A stretch of 64,000 nucleotides of DNA from Phycisphaerales bacterium. GTDB lineage: Bacteria > Planctomycetota > Phycisphaerae > Phycisphaerales > UBA1924. This document shows positions 34,054 through 43,776 of this stretch, piece by piece. How positions within the stretch are numbered: position 1 is the stretch's first letter; every line of letters begins with the position of its first letter. The notes beneath the pieces were generated by a model that did no database searches, was not told where the DNA came from, and was given only the letters and a program-made list of their open reading frames with translations. The position numbers were made by a program, and so were the translations under genes. Location: contig CP064987.1 of assembly GCA_016699835.1 (NCBI GenBank), positions 558,001 to 622,000 on the forward strand, in the 5' to 3' direction.

Positions 34054-34673
34054 TCCCGAAGGTCATCTACACGGCGGACCTCAGCGAGGTTCCCGACAAG
34101 GAGCGGCTCACGGCGTGGCGGCACGCGTGGCAGACCATGCACCCCGAGTGGGACGTGGTGACGCTCACGCTCGACACCAAGCCGCCGATCCTCAACTACG
34201 ACCAGTGGCAGCAGACCTTTGGGCTCGCCGAGCCCGCGGCGTCAGCCGCGCGGCTGAACCTGCTGCGCTACGAAGTGCTGGCCCGCGAGGGCGGCGTCTT
34301 CGTCGATCCCGACCGTCTGCCACTGCGCCCCCTCGACGAACTCGTCGCGGGCGTCGGGGCGTTCTGCTCGACCATCGCCAGCCACGGCGCGAGTAGGCCG
34401 CACATGCTCTCGCCGTCGGTGCTGGGCGCAACGCGGAACCACCCGATGCTGTGGCACGCCATCCGCGACCTGCCGCACTCGGTGCTGGTCTATCGCGGCG
34501 TGTGGGACCAAAGCGGGCCCGGGTTCCTCACGCGCGTGGTCCGCGACCACGGGCACTTCCGCGACGTTGTGCCGTTCCACTGGGCGCTGTTCGAACAAGC
34601 CGAGGAGGCCGCCACGGCCCACGGCGGGGCGTTCGCCTTCTTGCAGGCCAAGCCTGCGGAGGTGGTGGCGTGA
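34050..34673 (+). CDS. GT32-type glycosyltransferase, copy 1
   Basis: A 207-residue protein starting with TTG 34050 after GAGGAGG. It resembles the Gly_transf_sug/OCH1 fold: IPKVIYTADLSEVP, MHPEWDVVTLTLDTKPPIL, then NLLRYEVLAREGGVFVDPD, with a DPD in place of the usual DXD. The C-terminal half is typical of this family. Its paralogue follows immediately and the two probably arose by duplication. A sugar may be added to a phage or host surface component. Confidence 0.72.
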   Translation: MIPKVIYTADLSEVPDKERLTAWRHAWQTMHPEWDVVTLTLDTKPPILNYDQWQQTFGLAEPAASAARLNLLRYEVLAREGGVFVDPDRLPLRPLDELVAGVGAFCSTIASHGASRPHMLSPSVLGATRNHPMLWHAIRDLPHSVLVYRGVWDQSGPGFLTRVVRDHGHFRDVVPFHWALFEQAEEAATAHGGAFAFLQAKPAEVVA

Positions 34674-35350
34674 GCACGGCCACACGCACCACCTCAATCC
34701 CGCGGGTTCTGCACCAGATCTGGCTGGGCAAGGGCGAGATGCCGCTCAACCAGCGGCGATGGCGGCGGCGCTTCGCCGAGATGAACCCGCATTGGGAGAT
34801 TCGGCTGTGGACGGACGACAAACTGCCGCCGATCCTCAACCGCAACGCATGGGCAGCCTGCGGCAACGTCGGCGGCACGCCGGGCTGTGTGATGCGCTCG
34901 GACATCCTGCGCCTGGAACTCCTGGCCCGCTTCGGCGGCGTCTATCTCGACACCGACGTGAAGCCGATCCGTCCGCTCGACGAGATGTGCCCGCCCGAGG
35001 TACGGGCGTGGGCCGCATGCGAGCAACTCGACATCGTCTCCAACGCGGCGATGGGTTTTCCAGTCAACCACCCGGCCATGTGGCAGGCGGTGGCGATGGT
35101 CGAGGAGTCCTTCTTCGAGCGCCGGTACGTTGGCGATCAAGCCGGGCCGGGCCTGATCGCGCGGGTGGTCACGCAGTACGACGATGTGACGTTGTACCCG
35201 CCAGCGTACTTCCACCCGACAGTCGCGGAGTCAAAGTCCAATCCCGATGCACTGGGCTTCCTGAAGGCGGCGCATCTCTTTGCCGGGACATGGGTTGAGG
35301 AGAACAGGATTCACCACACACGCCTCTGGCTGGCGAACAAAGCGCCGTAA
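34670..35350 (+). CDS. GT32-type glycosyltransferase, copy 2
   Basis: A 226-residue protein starting at GTG 34670 with GGAGG upstream. It carries PRVLHQIWLGKGEMPLNQ, ILRLELLARFGGVYLDTDVK (DXD motif, catalytic) and the pattern of the GT32 (OCH1-like) family. It overlaps the preceding paralogue by 4 bp. Both likely act on the same substrate, perhaps in sequence. Confidence 0.78.
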   Translation: MSTATRTTSIPRVLHQIWLGKGEMPLNQRRWRRRFAEMNPHWEIRLWTDDKLPPILNRNAWAACGNVGGTPGCVMRSDILRLELLARFGGVYLDTDVKPIRPLDEMCPPEVRAWAACEQLDIVSNAAMGFPVNHPAMWQAVAMVEESFFERRYVGDQAGPGLIARVVTQYDDVTLYPPAYFHPTVAESKSNPDALGFLKAAHLFAGTWVEENRIHHTRLWLANKAP

Positions 35351-35437
35351 ACTGTGGGCGTGCAAGCCATTGTGCTACGGGGCTTGCCTCCCGAAGATCC
35401 GCGCTTAGGGTGTCGCCACCCCCCATAGGAGTCCGTC

Positions 35438-35803
35438 ATGAATGAGGCACAAGCCAATGCGATCGCAGAGATCTTCAGCGGAGAAGCGTGGAACAGCGGA
35501 GGCGGAGCATGGCTGGCCGCCTACTGGCGCGGCGATGGGAAGTACATCGTCTTCTCCGGTGACGCAGTTTGCGAGTACGAAAGCGAAGAGGACTTCGACG
35601 CTGCCAAGGCGAGCAACACGCTCGTCCTTGCCAGCGGCAACGAGGAATGGTGGGTCGTCTTGGACACGAGCGGCAATGTCATCCACCGCAACCCCGACCT
35701 CAAGACCGGCTGGCGGTTCCGCGAGGAGGCAGAACACGAGGCGTCTGGCCTCCAGAGCCGCACAGGCGAGCGGTTCTTCGTGAAGGAGCTCGTCAGCGAA
35801 TGA
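35438..35803 (+). CDS. Hypothetical protein, 121 aa
   Basis: The ATG follows AGGAG. An acidic, Trp-rich protein with SGGGAWLAAYWRGDGKYIVF, no signal and no membrane segment. The base composition shifts around here, so it may belong with the defence island. The family is not recognised. Confidence 0.55.
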   Translation: MNEAQANAIAEIFSGEAWNSGGGAWLAAYWRGDGKYIVFSGDAVCEYESEEDFDAAKASNTLVLASGNEEWWVVLDTSGNVIHRNPDLKTGWRFREEAEHEASGLQSRTGERFFVKELVSE

Positions 35804-35919
35804 ACTCGATTCTCGTGCTCGACGGTCAGCAGAGAGAACTCGCTGATCCCGCCTGGTACTCTCTGGCTGAAGCCTCATGGGCCTGTGTCAACTCAACTGC
35901 TCGCCTGTGTACTAAATGA
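35800..35919 (+). CDS. Small possible gene, 39 aa
   Basis: The ATG overlaps the preceding stop by 4 bp (ATGA), so it may be translationally coupled. The product is MNSILVLDGQQRELADPAWY and a further 19 residues. It could be a short remnant. The following methyltransferase ATG overlaps its stop by 4 bp. Confidence 0.35.
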   Translation: MNSILVLDGQQRELADPAWYSLAEASWACVNSTARLCTK

Positions 35920-37502
35920 AGAACGCAGACACAATTCCTGTAATCGACATCTTCGCTGGCCCGGGTGGCTTGGGCGAGGGCTTCACGGCGTTCAGGCCTT
36001 CAGCCGGAACTATGCCCTTCAAGATCAAACTTTCGGTCGAGATGGACGAGTATGCCCACCGAACGCTCTTGCTCCGGAGTTTCTTCCGTCAGTTTGACCC
36101 CGGAAGTGTGCCATCTGCCTACTACGAGTACCTTCGCGGTGAGGGCAAGTGGCAGGGGGCCACGTGTGAGACGCTTCTGAACGCATTCCCGACCGAAGGA
36201 GAACGAGCACGCAAGGAGGCTTGGCGCGAGGAACTAAGGCCTTCCATCGCGGAAGAGGTAGACCAGCGGATCATGGCCGCGCTTGGGCCGCGCAAAACTC
36301 GCCCTGCGTGGGTGCTCGTTGGTGGACCGCCCTGCCAAGCCTACTCACTCGCAGGACGAGTACGGATGCTTGGTGAAATGGGCGCAGCTTTCTACGCGGA
36401 CAAGCGGCACACACTCTACAAGGAGTACCTCCGTCTCCTTGCCAAGCACGCGCCATCCGTATTCATCATGGAAAATGTCAAGGGGCTGCTGTCGGCCACC
36501 TCGCAGAGCGGAGCTGGAGTATTCGAGCAGATTGTCAGGGACCTGCAGCGGCCACCCGGCAGCGACAACAAGTATCGTCTCTTTGCACTCTCCCGTGGTG
36601 AAGGTGGCGACGACCAGCTTTTCCACGATGACGGTGATCCGCGACAGTTCATCGTGGAATGCGAACGTCACGGAATCCCGCAAGCACGCCACAGGCTGAT
36701 CATCCTTGGAGTGCTTGAATCCGAATTCGGCTGCGATACCCGACTGCCCCGTCGGCTTGCAGGGCGGGCGACCATGGCAACGTGCCGAGACGCCATCGGC
36801 GATCTGCCCCGTCTTCGCAGCGGCCTTTCGCGAGAGGAGGACTCGCCCGGACGGTGGAAGCAGTTTGTCAGCTCAGCGATCCGTGAATCATGGTTCAAGC
36901 ACATCGCTCGCAACGGTGAGGCTCGTGTGGCGGACGCGATTCGAACCGCGATTGATCGCCTGACATGCCCTCGAGAGGATCGCGGCGGGCGCTTTATCCA
37001 TTGCGAATCATCGCCCGAGTTGAGGCCCGACTGGTACAAGGATCCGATGTTGAAAGGTGCATGCAACCACGAGGCGAGGTCGCATCGCTCTGACGACCTG
37101 CACCGATACCTGTTCGTATCCGCATACGGGACCGTGCACGACTATTCCCCACGCCTCCGCGACTTCCCGACCGCACTGCTCCCTGCCCACCTGAACGTGG
37201 GATCGGCGCTTGATGCGGGCATGTTCAACGACCGCTTCCGCGTGCAGTTGGCCGGGGCCCCCGCGACGACCATCACCTCGCACATCTCGAAGGATGGGCA
37301 CTACTTCATCCACTTCGATCCATCGCAGTGCCGGAGCATGACCGTCCGTGAGGCGGCGCGCATTCAGACGTTCCCGGACAACTACTTCTTTGAAGGGCCC
37401 CGTACCGAGCAGTACCGCCAAGTCGGCAATGCCGTGCCGCCGTTGCTGGCGAGAGAGATCGCCGGCATCGTTTTCGAGGGGCTACGACGGCAGTGGAAGT
37501 GA
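35916..37502 (+). CDS. dcm: C5-cytosine DNA methyltransferase
   Basis: A 528-residue Dcm-type methyltransferase with motif I VIDIFAGPGGLGEGF near residue 10, catalytic GGPPCQAYSL (motif IV, Cys about 144), FIMENVKGL (motif VI), QARHRLIILG (motif VIII), and VGNAVPPLLAREI (motif X) near the end. It is longer than average. It begins the defence island, and the following Vsr-type gene is its usual partner. It may also be the modification component of the MutL-Z1-AIPR system downstream. Confidence 0.9.
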   Translation: MKNADTIPVIDIFAGPGGLGEGFTAFRPSAGTMPFKIKLSVEMDEYAHRTLLLRSFFRQFDPGSVPSAYYEYLRGEGKWQGATCETLLNAFPTEGERARKEAWREELRPSIAEEVDQRIMAALGPRKTRPAWVLVGGPPCQAYSLAGRVRMLGEMGAAFYADKRHTLYKEYLRLLAKHAPSVFIMENVKGLLSATSQSGAGVFEQIVRDLQRPPGSDNKYRLFALSRGEGGDDQLFHDDGDPRQFIVECERHGIPQARHRLIILGVLESEFGCDTRLPRRLAGRATMATCRDAIGDLPRLRSGLSREEDSPGRWKQFVSSAIRESWFKHIARNGEARVADAIRTAIDRLTCPREDRGGRFIHCESSPELRPDWYKDPMLKGACNHEARSHRSDDLHRYLFVSAYGTVHDYSPRLRDFPTALLPAHLNVGSALDAGMFNDRFRVQLAGAPATTITSHISKDGHYFIHFDPSQCRSMTVREAARIQTFPDNYFFEGPRTEQYRQVGNAVPPLLAREIAGIVFEGLRRQWK

Positions 37503-37939
37503 CGGTTGTGGCCGACAGAATCAGCAAACGCGATCGCAGCGACCTGATGAGCCGGATCCGCTCACAGGACACCGCACCGGAGCTGGTCGTTCGCTCCTGC
37601 GTCCATCGGCTTGGGTACCGGTTTCGCTTGCACGACCGAAGATTGCCCGGTTCTCCGGACTTGGTGCTTCCCCGACTGAGCAGTATCGTGTTTGTGCACG
37701 GTTGCTTCTGGCACCGCCACGCGGGCTGCAGACTGTCGTACCAGCCAAAGTCCCGAGTCCGCTTCTGGTCGGACAAGTTTGAGGCAAACGTCGCGAGAGA
37801 TCGTCGAGTCGTCACAGCCCTCCGCCGGGCTGGCTGGCGAGTGCTGATTGTCTGGGAATGCCAAACGCGAGATGAGCAGCGGCTGACGGAACGCCTGGCC
37901 CGACTCCTTGGCAAGAGCGATTCAGCACGTCCCGATTGA
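37493..37939 (+). CDS. vsr: Very short patch repair (Vsr) endonuclease
   Basis: A 148-residue Vsr endonuclease with RSDLMSRIRSQDTAPELVVR at the start and the metal-binding LPGSPDLVLP (catalytic Asp). FVHGCFWHRHAGC follows, giving the zinc-binding Cys/His pattern, and the end has GWRVLIVWECQTRD. It nicks at T:G mismatches produced by deamination of 5-methylcytosine. It overlaps the methyltransferase by 10 bp, which supports the pairing. Confidence 0.88.
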   Translation: MEVTVVADRISKRDRSDLMSRIRSQDTAPELVVRSCVHRLGYRFRLHDRRLPGSPDLVLPRLSSIVFVHGCFWHRHAGCRLSYQPKSRVRFWSDKFEANVARDRRVVTALRRAGWRVLIVWECQTRDEQRLTERLARLLGKSDSARPD

Positions 37940-38070
37940 TTCGGCCTTTCGGCTCGAAGGTCGGCGCAGTCACGAAATGGCCCCTGGGGCGTAGGGGGCC
38001 CGCGACCCGCCCGCACGCTTTGCCCCGAAGAACTCCTCCTCGGGGGCGTGGGGCGTTACCCTGTCAGGAT

Positions 38071-38247
38071 ATGCGGGTACTGCCCTCCACAGTTCACAGT
38101 TTCCGGAGCAACGCGGAGTGGAAGATCTTTGACCTCCTGCAGGCGACGGATCTGGGGCCGAAAGCTCTCGCCCTGCACTCGCTGAACCTCTCTGCCACTG
38201 CTCAAGTACTTGTCGCCCCGTGCGGGTTGTCGGGCAAAGGTGATTGA
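38071..38247 (+). pseudogene. Possible 5' remnant of a NERD-type nuclease/helicase gene
   Basis: A 58-codon frame whose first 41 codons (VHSFRSNAEWKIFDLL, then ALHSLNLS) look like the start of a NERD-domain protein. After that the sequence loses its protein-like character. A truncated defence gene is possible. The 335-bp gap between the Vsr and GHKL ATPase genes also has two GC-rich dyads, including CCCCGA/TCGGGG near 38023-38045. Confidence 0.35.
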
Positions 38248-38274
38248 CGACTCATACCGTTCGCCGAGGTACCG

Positions 38275-39840
38275 ATGAAACCCAGTCGCAGAATCACATC
38301 GATACGCACGAGAGCGGCTGCTGCCAGCCCGACACTGCCCGGACAGGAGCCGAGCGACGACCGTGATTTGGCACCGCCCCACGCGGCGGCGCTGGCGGAG
38401 AGCCTTCGGGCCTTCGGGTACGACTTGGCGACAGCACTCGCAGATCTCGCGGATAACAGTCTATTTCATCATTGTCGCACGCTTCGCATTCACTTTCATT
38501 GGGCGGGAGAATCCTCCGCGATCGCAACGGCGGATGATGGCGACGGCATGGACGAACCGACGCTGATCGATGCGATGCGAGTCGGGAGCCGGAATCCAAG
38601 GGAGCATCGAGACCCGCGTGATCTTGGTCGCTTCGGGCTGGGCTTGAAGACGGCGTCGTTTTCGCAGGGGCGTCGAGTGACCGTGTTTTCGCGGCGAAGT
38701 GGTGGCGTTCAGATTGTCCGTTGCTGGGATCTCGATCACATCGCAGAAACAAACGAGTGGCGGTTGCTACGACAGCCTTCTGCGCTAGCTGCAACGCTCG
38801 CCGAACAGCTGGCCGATCCGAAGCATGGCACCGTCGTTGTCTGGGAGAAGCTCGACCGCCTGACTGCCGGAACCGTCATGGAGGATGATTCGGATGAAGA
38901 TGCCTTTCTACGGCAGGCAGAGTACGTCGGCAAACACTTCGCGGCGGTCTTCCACCGGCTCATGACGGGAAAACACGCAGTGTCGATGTCCCTCAACGGA
39001 AGCCCTATCAAGCCCTGGGACCCGTTCCTGGCCGATGAGTCGGCGACGCAACGGCTTGCGGTCGAACATCTCAGATTCCAAGGTCATCCCATCGAGGTGG
39101 AGCCGTTTGTTCTTCCACACTTGTCCAAGCTGGATGCGGAAGCCCATCGCTCGGCAAGCGGCTTGCGGGGCTGGAACGCGCATCAGGGGTTCTACATCTA
39201 TCGCAATTCTCGATTGCTCGTGCCCGGCGACTGGCTGGGGATCAAAGGATGGCGACAGGAGGAGCACTACAAACTTGCTCGCATCCGAGTGGACTTGCCG
39301 AACGCACTGGACCACGAGTGGGAGATTGATGTCACAAAATCCCGTGCGCGACCCCCGGAGAAGCTGCGAAGGGAGTTGGCTCGGATTGGTGAAAGGACGC
39401 GCAGCGTTGCAAAGCGAGTCTACTCGCATCGAGGCGCGAAGCTCCTCCCAGCTTTGGGGCACGAGCGAGTCTTCCTTTGGGAACAGACCGCCAAGCACAA
39501 CCAAGTCTTCTACCGCCTCAACCGCGACCATCCGCTCGTGAAGCGGGTACGGTTGGCTTGCAATGATGTTCCGATGTTGACTGCCCTCCTGCGGCTCATT
39601 GAGGAGACGATTCCCGTGCCGCTGATCACGACGACTGACCGGGAGATGCCGGACCGGACGATTGGACCATTCGAGGCGGCAAAAGAGTCTGAGATTGTAG
39701 AGGTCATGCGTCATGTGTTTGCGGCACTCATGGCGGGTGGCTTGTCTAGGGCTGATGCACTGTTGCGGCTGGCCCACATCGAGCCATTCGGTAGTTTCCC
39801 TCAACTTCTGCAAGTCCTTCAAGAGGAACGTCCACAGTGA
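38275..39840 (+). CDS. MutL/MORC-like GHKL ATPase
   Basis: A 521-residue ATPase of the GHKL superfamily, with ALADLADNSLFHH near residue 57 (N box), ADDGDGMDEPTL near 89 (G1 box) and GRFGLGLKTASFSQG near 120 (G2). A domain similar to MutL/MORC transducers follows. It starts the four-gene operon, overlapping the Z1 gene by 4 bp. In MutL-Z1-AIPR-type defence systems this protein is thought to sense or remodel invading DNA. The precise role here is not known. Confidence 0.82.
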   Translation: MKPSRRITSIRTRAAAASPTLPGQEPSDDRDLAPPHAAALAESLRAFGYDLATALADLADNSLFHHCRTLRIHFHWAGESSAIATADDGDGMDEPTLIDAMRVGSRNPREHRDPRDLGRFGLGLKTASFSQGRRVTVFSRRSGGVQIVRCWDLDHIAETNEWRLLRQPSALAATLAEQLADPKHGTVVVWEKLDRLTAGTVMEDDSDEDAFLRQAEYVGKHFAAVFHRLMTGKHAVSMSLNGSPIKPWDPFLADESATQRLAVEHLRFQGHPIEVEPFVLPHLSKLDAEAHRSASGLRGWNAHQGFYIYRNSRLLVPGDWLGIKGWRQEEHYKLARIRVDLPNALDHEWEIDVTKSRARPPEKLRRELARIGERTRSVAKRVYSHRGAKLLPALGHERVFLWEQTAKHNQVFYRLNRDHPLVKRVRLACNDVPMLTALLRLIEETIPVPLITTTDREMPDRTIGPFEAAKESEIVEVMRHVFAALMAGGLSRADALLRLAHIEPFGSFPQLLQVLQEERPQ

Positions 39841-42752
39841 ACGAAGCATTCAATCACGCGAGAGTGCTGGCAGTGACGCTGCTCAACCTCCAGCAGGCAC
39901 GGACTCCGGATGTCATCCGCGCACAGGTAGCGCTTGCGGCCCAGACCACGCGCGCCGCTGGCAAAGGTGAAGTGGACGCCGAGGCGTTGGTCGCGCAGCT
40001 GATGCACGAAGCGAACGTGTATGTACCTGACGCAACTATGATGGACGACCCCACGGATCACATCGAATGGCTTCCCGCAAGTCGCGGAAGCATCGAATGG
40101 AAATTCTGGAATCGGTACAAAGCGTTTCTCGAGCAGGAGAAGCAGCTTCCAGAACCGGCTGTAATCTCACTGAGCAAGCTCACCGATGAAATCCTTGGGA
40201 AACTGGAGCAGCCTGAACGAAGCGCGCCTTGGGACTGTCGCGGCATGGTTGTTGGCAGCGTCCAATCTGGCAAGACGGCCAACTACTGTGGACTGATCTG
40301 TAAGGCCATCGATGCCGGGTACCGGCTTGTTGTGGTACTAGCGGGCATGCACAACAACTTGCGCAGTCAAACCCAGTATCGCCTTGACGAGGGTGTGTTA
40401 GGGCTCGACAGTCAAAAGGACCGGCAGCTCGATCAAGGCAACAGCCTTCTTGGTGTGGGAAAGCTGTTCGGGCAACCCTTGGCGATCCACTCCCTTACCA
40501 GCAGCTTCGAGGACGGAGACTTCCGAGCGCCCAAGGCCGATACGAACGTCACCATTGGTGGCGACCCTGTGATTCTCGTCATCAAGAAGAATGGGAGCGT
40601 GCTGCGCAACCTGCTCAGGTGGGTTCTCCATGTTCGGGGTGTGGACGCGCCCGACGGCAAGCGGAAGATCATCCGTGGAATACCGCTGCTAGTGATTGAC
40701 GACGAGGCCGACAACGCGTCAATCAACACCAAGGACCGTCGGGGCAAGCCCGCCGACGAGGCTGACGTGACCGCAATAAATGGTCGAATCCGGGAGCTCT
40801 TGGACGCATTTGAGAAAAGCGCCTACGTCGGCTATACCGCGACTCCCTTCGCCAACATCTTTATCAATCCGGATGCCGAAACGCCCAAACATGGAGAGGA
40901 TCTCTTTCCTCGCAGCTTCATCTTGAACGTGTCGCCGCCATCGAACTACGTCAGTCCTTCACGAGTGTTCGGACTTGACGGCGATCCAGATTCTGGAATC
41001 GAATCGAAGCAGGAGTTGCCGCTCGCACGGATCGTGGATGACTACGCGGATGCCTTTCCGCCAAAGCACAAGAAGGACCTGATTGTCCACGAACTGCCTG
41101 GCTCGCTCAAGCACGCACTGCACAGCTTTGTTCTTGTGTGTGCGGCCCGCAGAGCGCGCGGACAGACAGCGGTCCACAACTCCATGCTCGTTCACGTGAC
41201 TCGCTTCGTAGACGTTCAGCATCAGGTTGCGCAACTGATCCTCGGACAGGTAGAGTCCATGAGGTTACGACTGACTATGGGTGAGGGTGAGCGGCGTCCG
41301 ACGTTGATTTCAGAGCTTGAACGGATATGGCATGAAGACTTCGAGCCCACGAGCGAAGCGATCCGTCGCGGTTCTCCCGACGAACACCTGCCACTCGTGT
41401 CATGGTCGCAGGTCGCGGCAGAACTGCCTGAGGCAGTGGCGCGAATGGAGGTGAAGGAAATCAACGGACACGCGACTGATGCCCTCGACTACGTCGCGCA
41501 TCGACAGGGCTTTACGGTTGTCGCTGTTGGCGGAGACAAGCTCTCGCGAGGTCTCACGCTTGAGGGGCTCTCGGTGAGCTACTTCCTTCGCGCGTCGCAG
41601 ATGTACGACACTCTCATGCAGATGGGGCGCTGGTTCGGCTACCGTCCTGGCTATCTTGATCTGTGCCGCTTGTTCACAACGGATGATCTTCGCCGCTGGT
41701 ACAGACACATCGCGCTCGCTGAGGTCGAGCTGCGCCGCGAGTTCGACCGCATGAAGGCCGCAGGGCTGACGCCAAAGCGCTATGGCTTGCGCGTTCGGCA
41801 GCATCCAGGTGGGCTACTGGTGACTGCGATGAACAAGATGTCGCACGCTCAAACACAGAGGCTTTCATATGCGGGCCAACTCGTTCAGACTGCTCACTTT
41901 GTTACTGCCGTGGATGTTGTACGCAACAATATGGAGGTCGTGAGCAGGTTCCTCAACGGGCTTGGAGGTCCGCAGACTGCAAAGCCACCAAGTGCTGGTG
42001 CTTGGCTATGGCAATCGGTAAGGTCCGAGCTGCTCGTTGACGGTTTGCTTCGTGACTTCTCGGTGGCGTCCGAGGTCTGGCGCTTTCAGAAACCAGAGAT
42101 GATCGAGTTCATCCGACGGCAGGCCGCCAACGGCGAACTCGTGAACTGGACAGTCGCGCTCGTGGACACGGACGGCAACGCGGGATCGTGTGAACTGGCC
42201 GGGTGCCGGGCTGGCAAGGCAGAGCGCAAGCCAGAAGAAGGCTCGTGGGATGATGACAAGCCGCCATTCCTCTACAGGGCTCGCAACGCGAATATCCAGA
42301 GCCCGGCCCATCAAGCCCTTGACTTGACCGAACTCACTTTCGACGGAGCGATGCTTGCACACCTCTTGGCAAAGCGGACCGACGAGAACGGCGGGTTGCT
42401 CTTCAACGCTGACGAAGCGGCGTTGCTGCGGGGGTGTCTGGATCAGAGAGCAACGCTGCGTCAGGCAGCCGAACGCCTGTCTATGCACCGAAAGCCACCA
42501 GTAGAAACGAGCGAGAGCAAGCGTGCCCGCATCAACGGTGAAGTGGCCCGACAGTTGCGCCCTAGCACTCATGGTCTCCTGTTGATTTATCCGGTGGTAC
42601 CCACCGAAGGAAGATGGCCGCAAAACGAGCCGCCATTCATGGGACTGGCCTTTAGTTTTCCATCGAGCCATACCGCGAGAGCGGTGGAATACCGAGTGAA
42701 TCGGGTGTGGCAAGACACGTTCCAGGACAGAGACTATGCCGACGAAGATTAA
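39837..42752 (+). CDS. Z1-domain P-loop ATPase
   Basis: A 971-residue protein with Walker A VGSVQSGKTANYCG near residue 140, Walker B LLVIDDEADN near 284, YVGYTATPFANIF near 329, and motifs GGDKLSRGLTLEGLS (about 562) and MQMGRWFGYRPGY (about 593). This is the SF2 helicase-like Z1 domain, known from R-M-like defence systems with MutL-like ATPases. It overlaps the GHKL ATPase and the DUF4420 gene. Confidence 0.85.
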   Translation: MNEAFNHARVLAVTLLNLQQARTPDVIRAQVALAAQTTRAAGKGEVDAEALVAQLMHEANVYVPDATMMDDPTDHIEWLPASRGSIEWKFWNRYKAFLEQEKQLPEPAVISLSKLTDEILGKLEQPERSAPWDCRGMVVGSVQSGKTANYCGLICKAIDAGYRLVVVLAGMHNNLRSQTQYRLDEGVLGLDSQKDRQLDQGNSLLGVGKLFGQPLAIHSLTSSFEDGDFRAPKADTNVTIGGDPVILVIKKNGSVLRNLLRWVLHVRGVDAPDGKRKIIRGIPLLVIDDEADNASINTKDRRGKPADEADVTAINGRIRELLDAFEKSAYVGYTATPFANIFINPDAETPKHGEDLFPRSFILNVSPPSNYVSPSRVFGLDGDPDSGIESKQELPLARIVDDYADAFPPKHKKDLIVHELPGSLKHALHSFVLVCAARRARGQTAVHNSMLVHVTRFVDVQHQVAQLILGQVESMRLRLTMGEGERRPTLISELERIWHEDFEPTSEAIRRGSPDEHLPLVSWSQVAAELPEAVARMEVKEINGHATDALDYVAHRQGFTVVAVGGDKLSRGLTLEGLSVSYFLRASQMYDTLMQMGRWFGYRPGYLDLCRLFTTDDLRRWYRHIALAEVELRREFDRMKAAGLTPKRYGLRVRQHPGGLLVTAMNKMSHAQTQRLSYAGQLVQTAHFVTAVDVVRNNMEVVSRFLNGLGGPQTAKPPSAGAWLWQSVRSELLVDGLLRDFSVASEVWRFQKPEMIEFIRRQAANGELVNWTVALVDTDGNAGSCELAGCRAGKAERKPEEGSWDDDKPPFLYRARNANIQSPAHQALDLTELTFDGAMLAHLLAKRTDENGGLLFNADEAALLRGCLDQRATLRQAAERLSMHRKPPVETSESKRARINGEVARQLRPSTHGLLLIYPVVPTEGRWPQNEPPFMGLAFSFPSSHTARAVEYRVNRVWQDTFQDRDYADED

Positions 42753-43776
42753 TGACCTGTGGGCAGCGATGGACCGGGACATCGCCACCGGCGAGAGCGC
42801 TATAGGCGGCTGGCTGCTGCGCCTGGCGCGACCGACAGCGGACTGCCCACTGTTTGCGGCCATCGATCTGGCATCGCGGCGGCGCGCCGTTCTGCTTCGT
42901 CTGCCTGTCGAATCGATTCCCTCAAGACGGCGATGGCCGCGCTGCAAAGGGCTAGAGCCGCTGACCTTGAAACTTGATGGATGTGAGCACTTTGGCGTAA
43001 CTCTGAAAGAAGAGCGCTTCACCGACGTGTTTTCCGCGCTGGCCGAGGATCTGGCCAGACGTATTTCAGAAGCGCTTACCCCGGCCGATCAAGCCCGCGC
43101 GTTCTTGGGGCAACTGTCACGCTGGCAGAAGTTCCTGACGGCGTCGTCGGATGGACTCACCGACGAGGCACAGCGAGGCCTGTGGGGCGAACTCCGGTGT
43201 CTGCGAGAACGCCTGTTGCCCGCTCTCGGATTCCCAGCGGTCTTCGGTTGGAAAGGACCCGAGCACGCACACCAGGACTTTCAGTTTGCAAGTGGGGCGA
43301 TAGAGGTCAAGACGACTCTTGCGAAGCAGCCCCAAGTCGTGCGCATCACCAGCGAACGACAACTTGACGACATCGCCTGGCCGACTCTGCTTCTGCACGT
43401 CATTGCCTTGGATGTGCGTGACGGCAGCGGCGAGACACTACCAGGTATGGTCGCGTCACTGCGAGCCAAACTGAAGGCAGACCCAGCAGCGCAGGATCAG
43501 TTTGAGGATCGCCTGCTCTTGGCAGGATATCTCGAGGCGCACACAGGGCGCTATGCCGAACGCGGTTACCTCGTTCGGTCGGAGGTGAGTCTGCATGTGC
43601 GACGTGGCTTCCCGATGCTGACTGAGCGCGACTTGCCAGCAGGCGTCGGTGATGTCAGCTACGGATTGGCGGTCGCCGCGTGCAAGGCATATTCAATAAG
43701 CGAGACATCGCTCGACAAGCGGTTAGTCGAGATGACCACCGTCATCAAGCGGCGGAAACGGAGGACTAATGGCTGA
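42736..43776 (+). CDS. DUF4420 PD-(D/E)XK nuclease
   Basis: A 346-residue protein with LWGELRCLRERLLPALGF and HAHQDFQFASGAIEVKTTLA, giving the D-x(n)-E-V-K core of the PD-(D/E)XK motif family (DUF4420) at about residues 180-192. It overlaps both neighbours, so the four genes are one operon. It probably supplies the nuclease activity of the system. Confidence 0.8.
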   Translation: MPTKINDLWAAMDRDIATGESAIGGWLLRLARPTADCPLFAAIDLASRRRAVLLRLPVESIPSRRRWPRCKGLEPLTLKLDGCEHFGVTLKEERFTDVFSALAEDLARRISEALTPADQARAFLGQLSRWQKFLTASSDGLTDEAQRGLWGELRCLRERLLPALGFPAVFGWKGPEHAHQDFQFASGAIEVKTTLAKQPQVVRITSERQLDDIAWPTLLLHVIALDVRDGSGETLPGMVASLRAKLKADPAAQDQFEDRLLLAGYLEAHTGRYAERGYLVRSEVSLHVRRGFPMLTERDLPAGVGDVSYGLAVAACKAYSISETSLDKRLVEMTTVIKRRKRRTNG

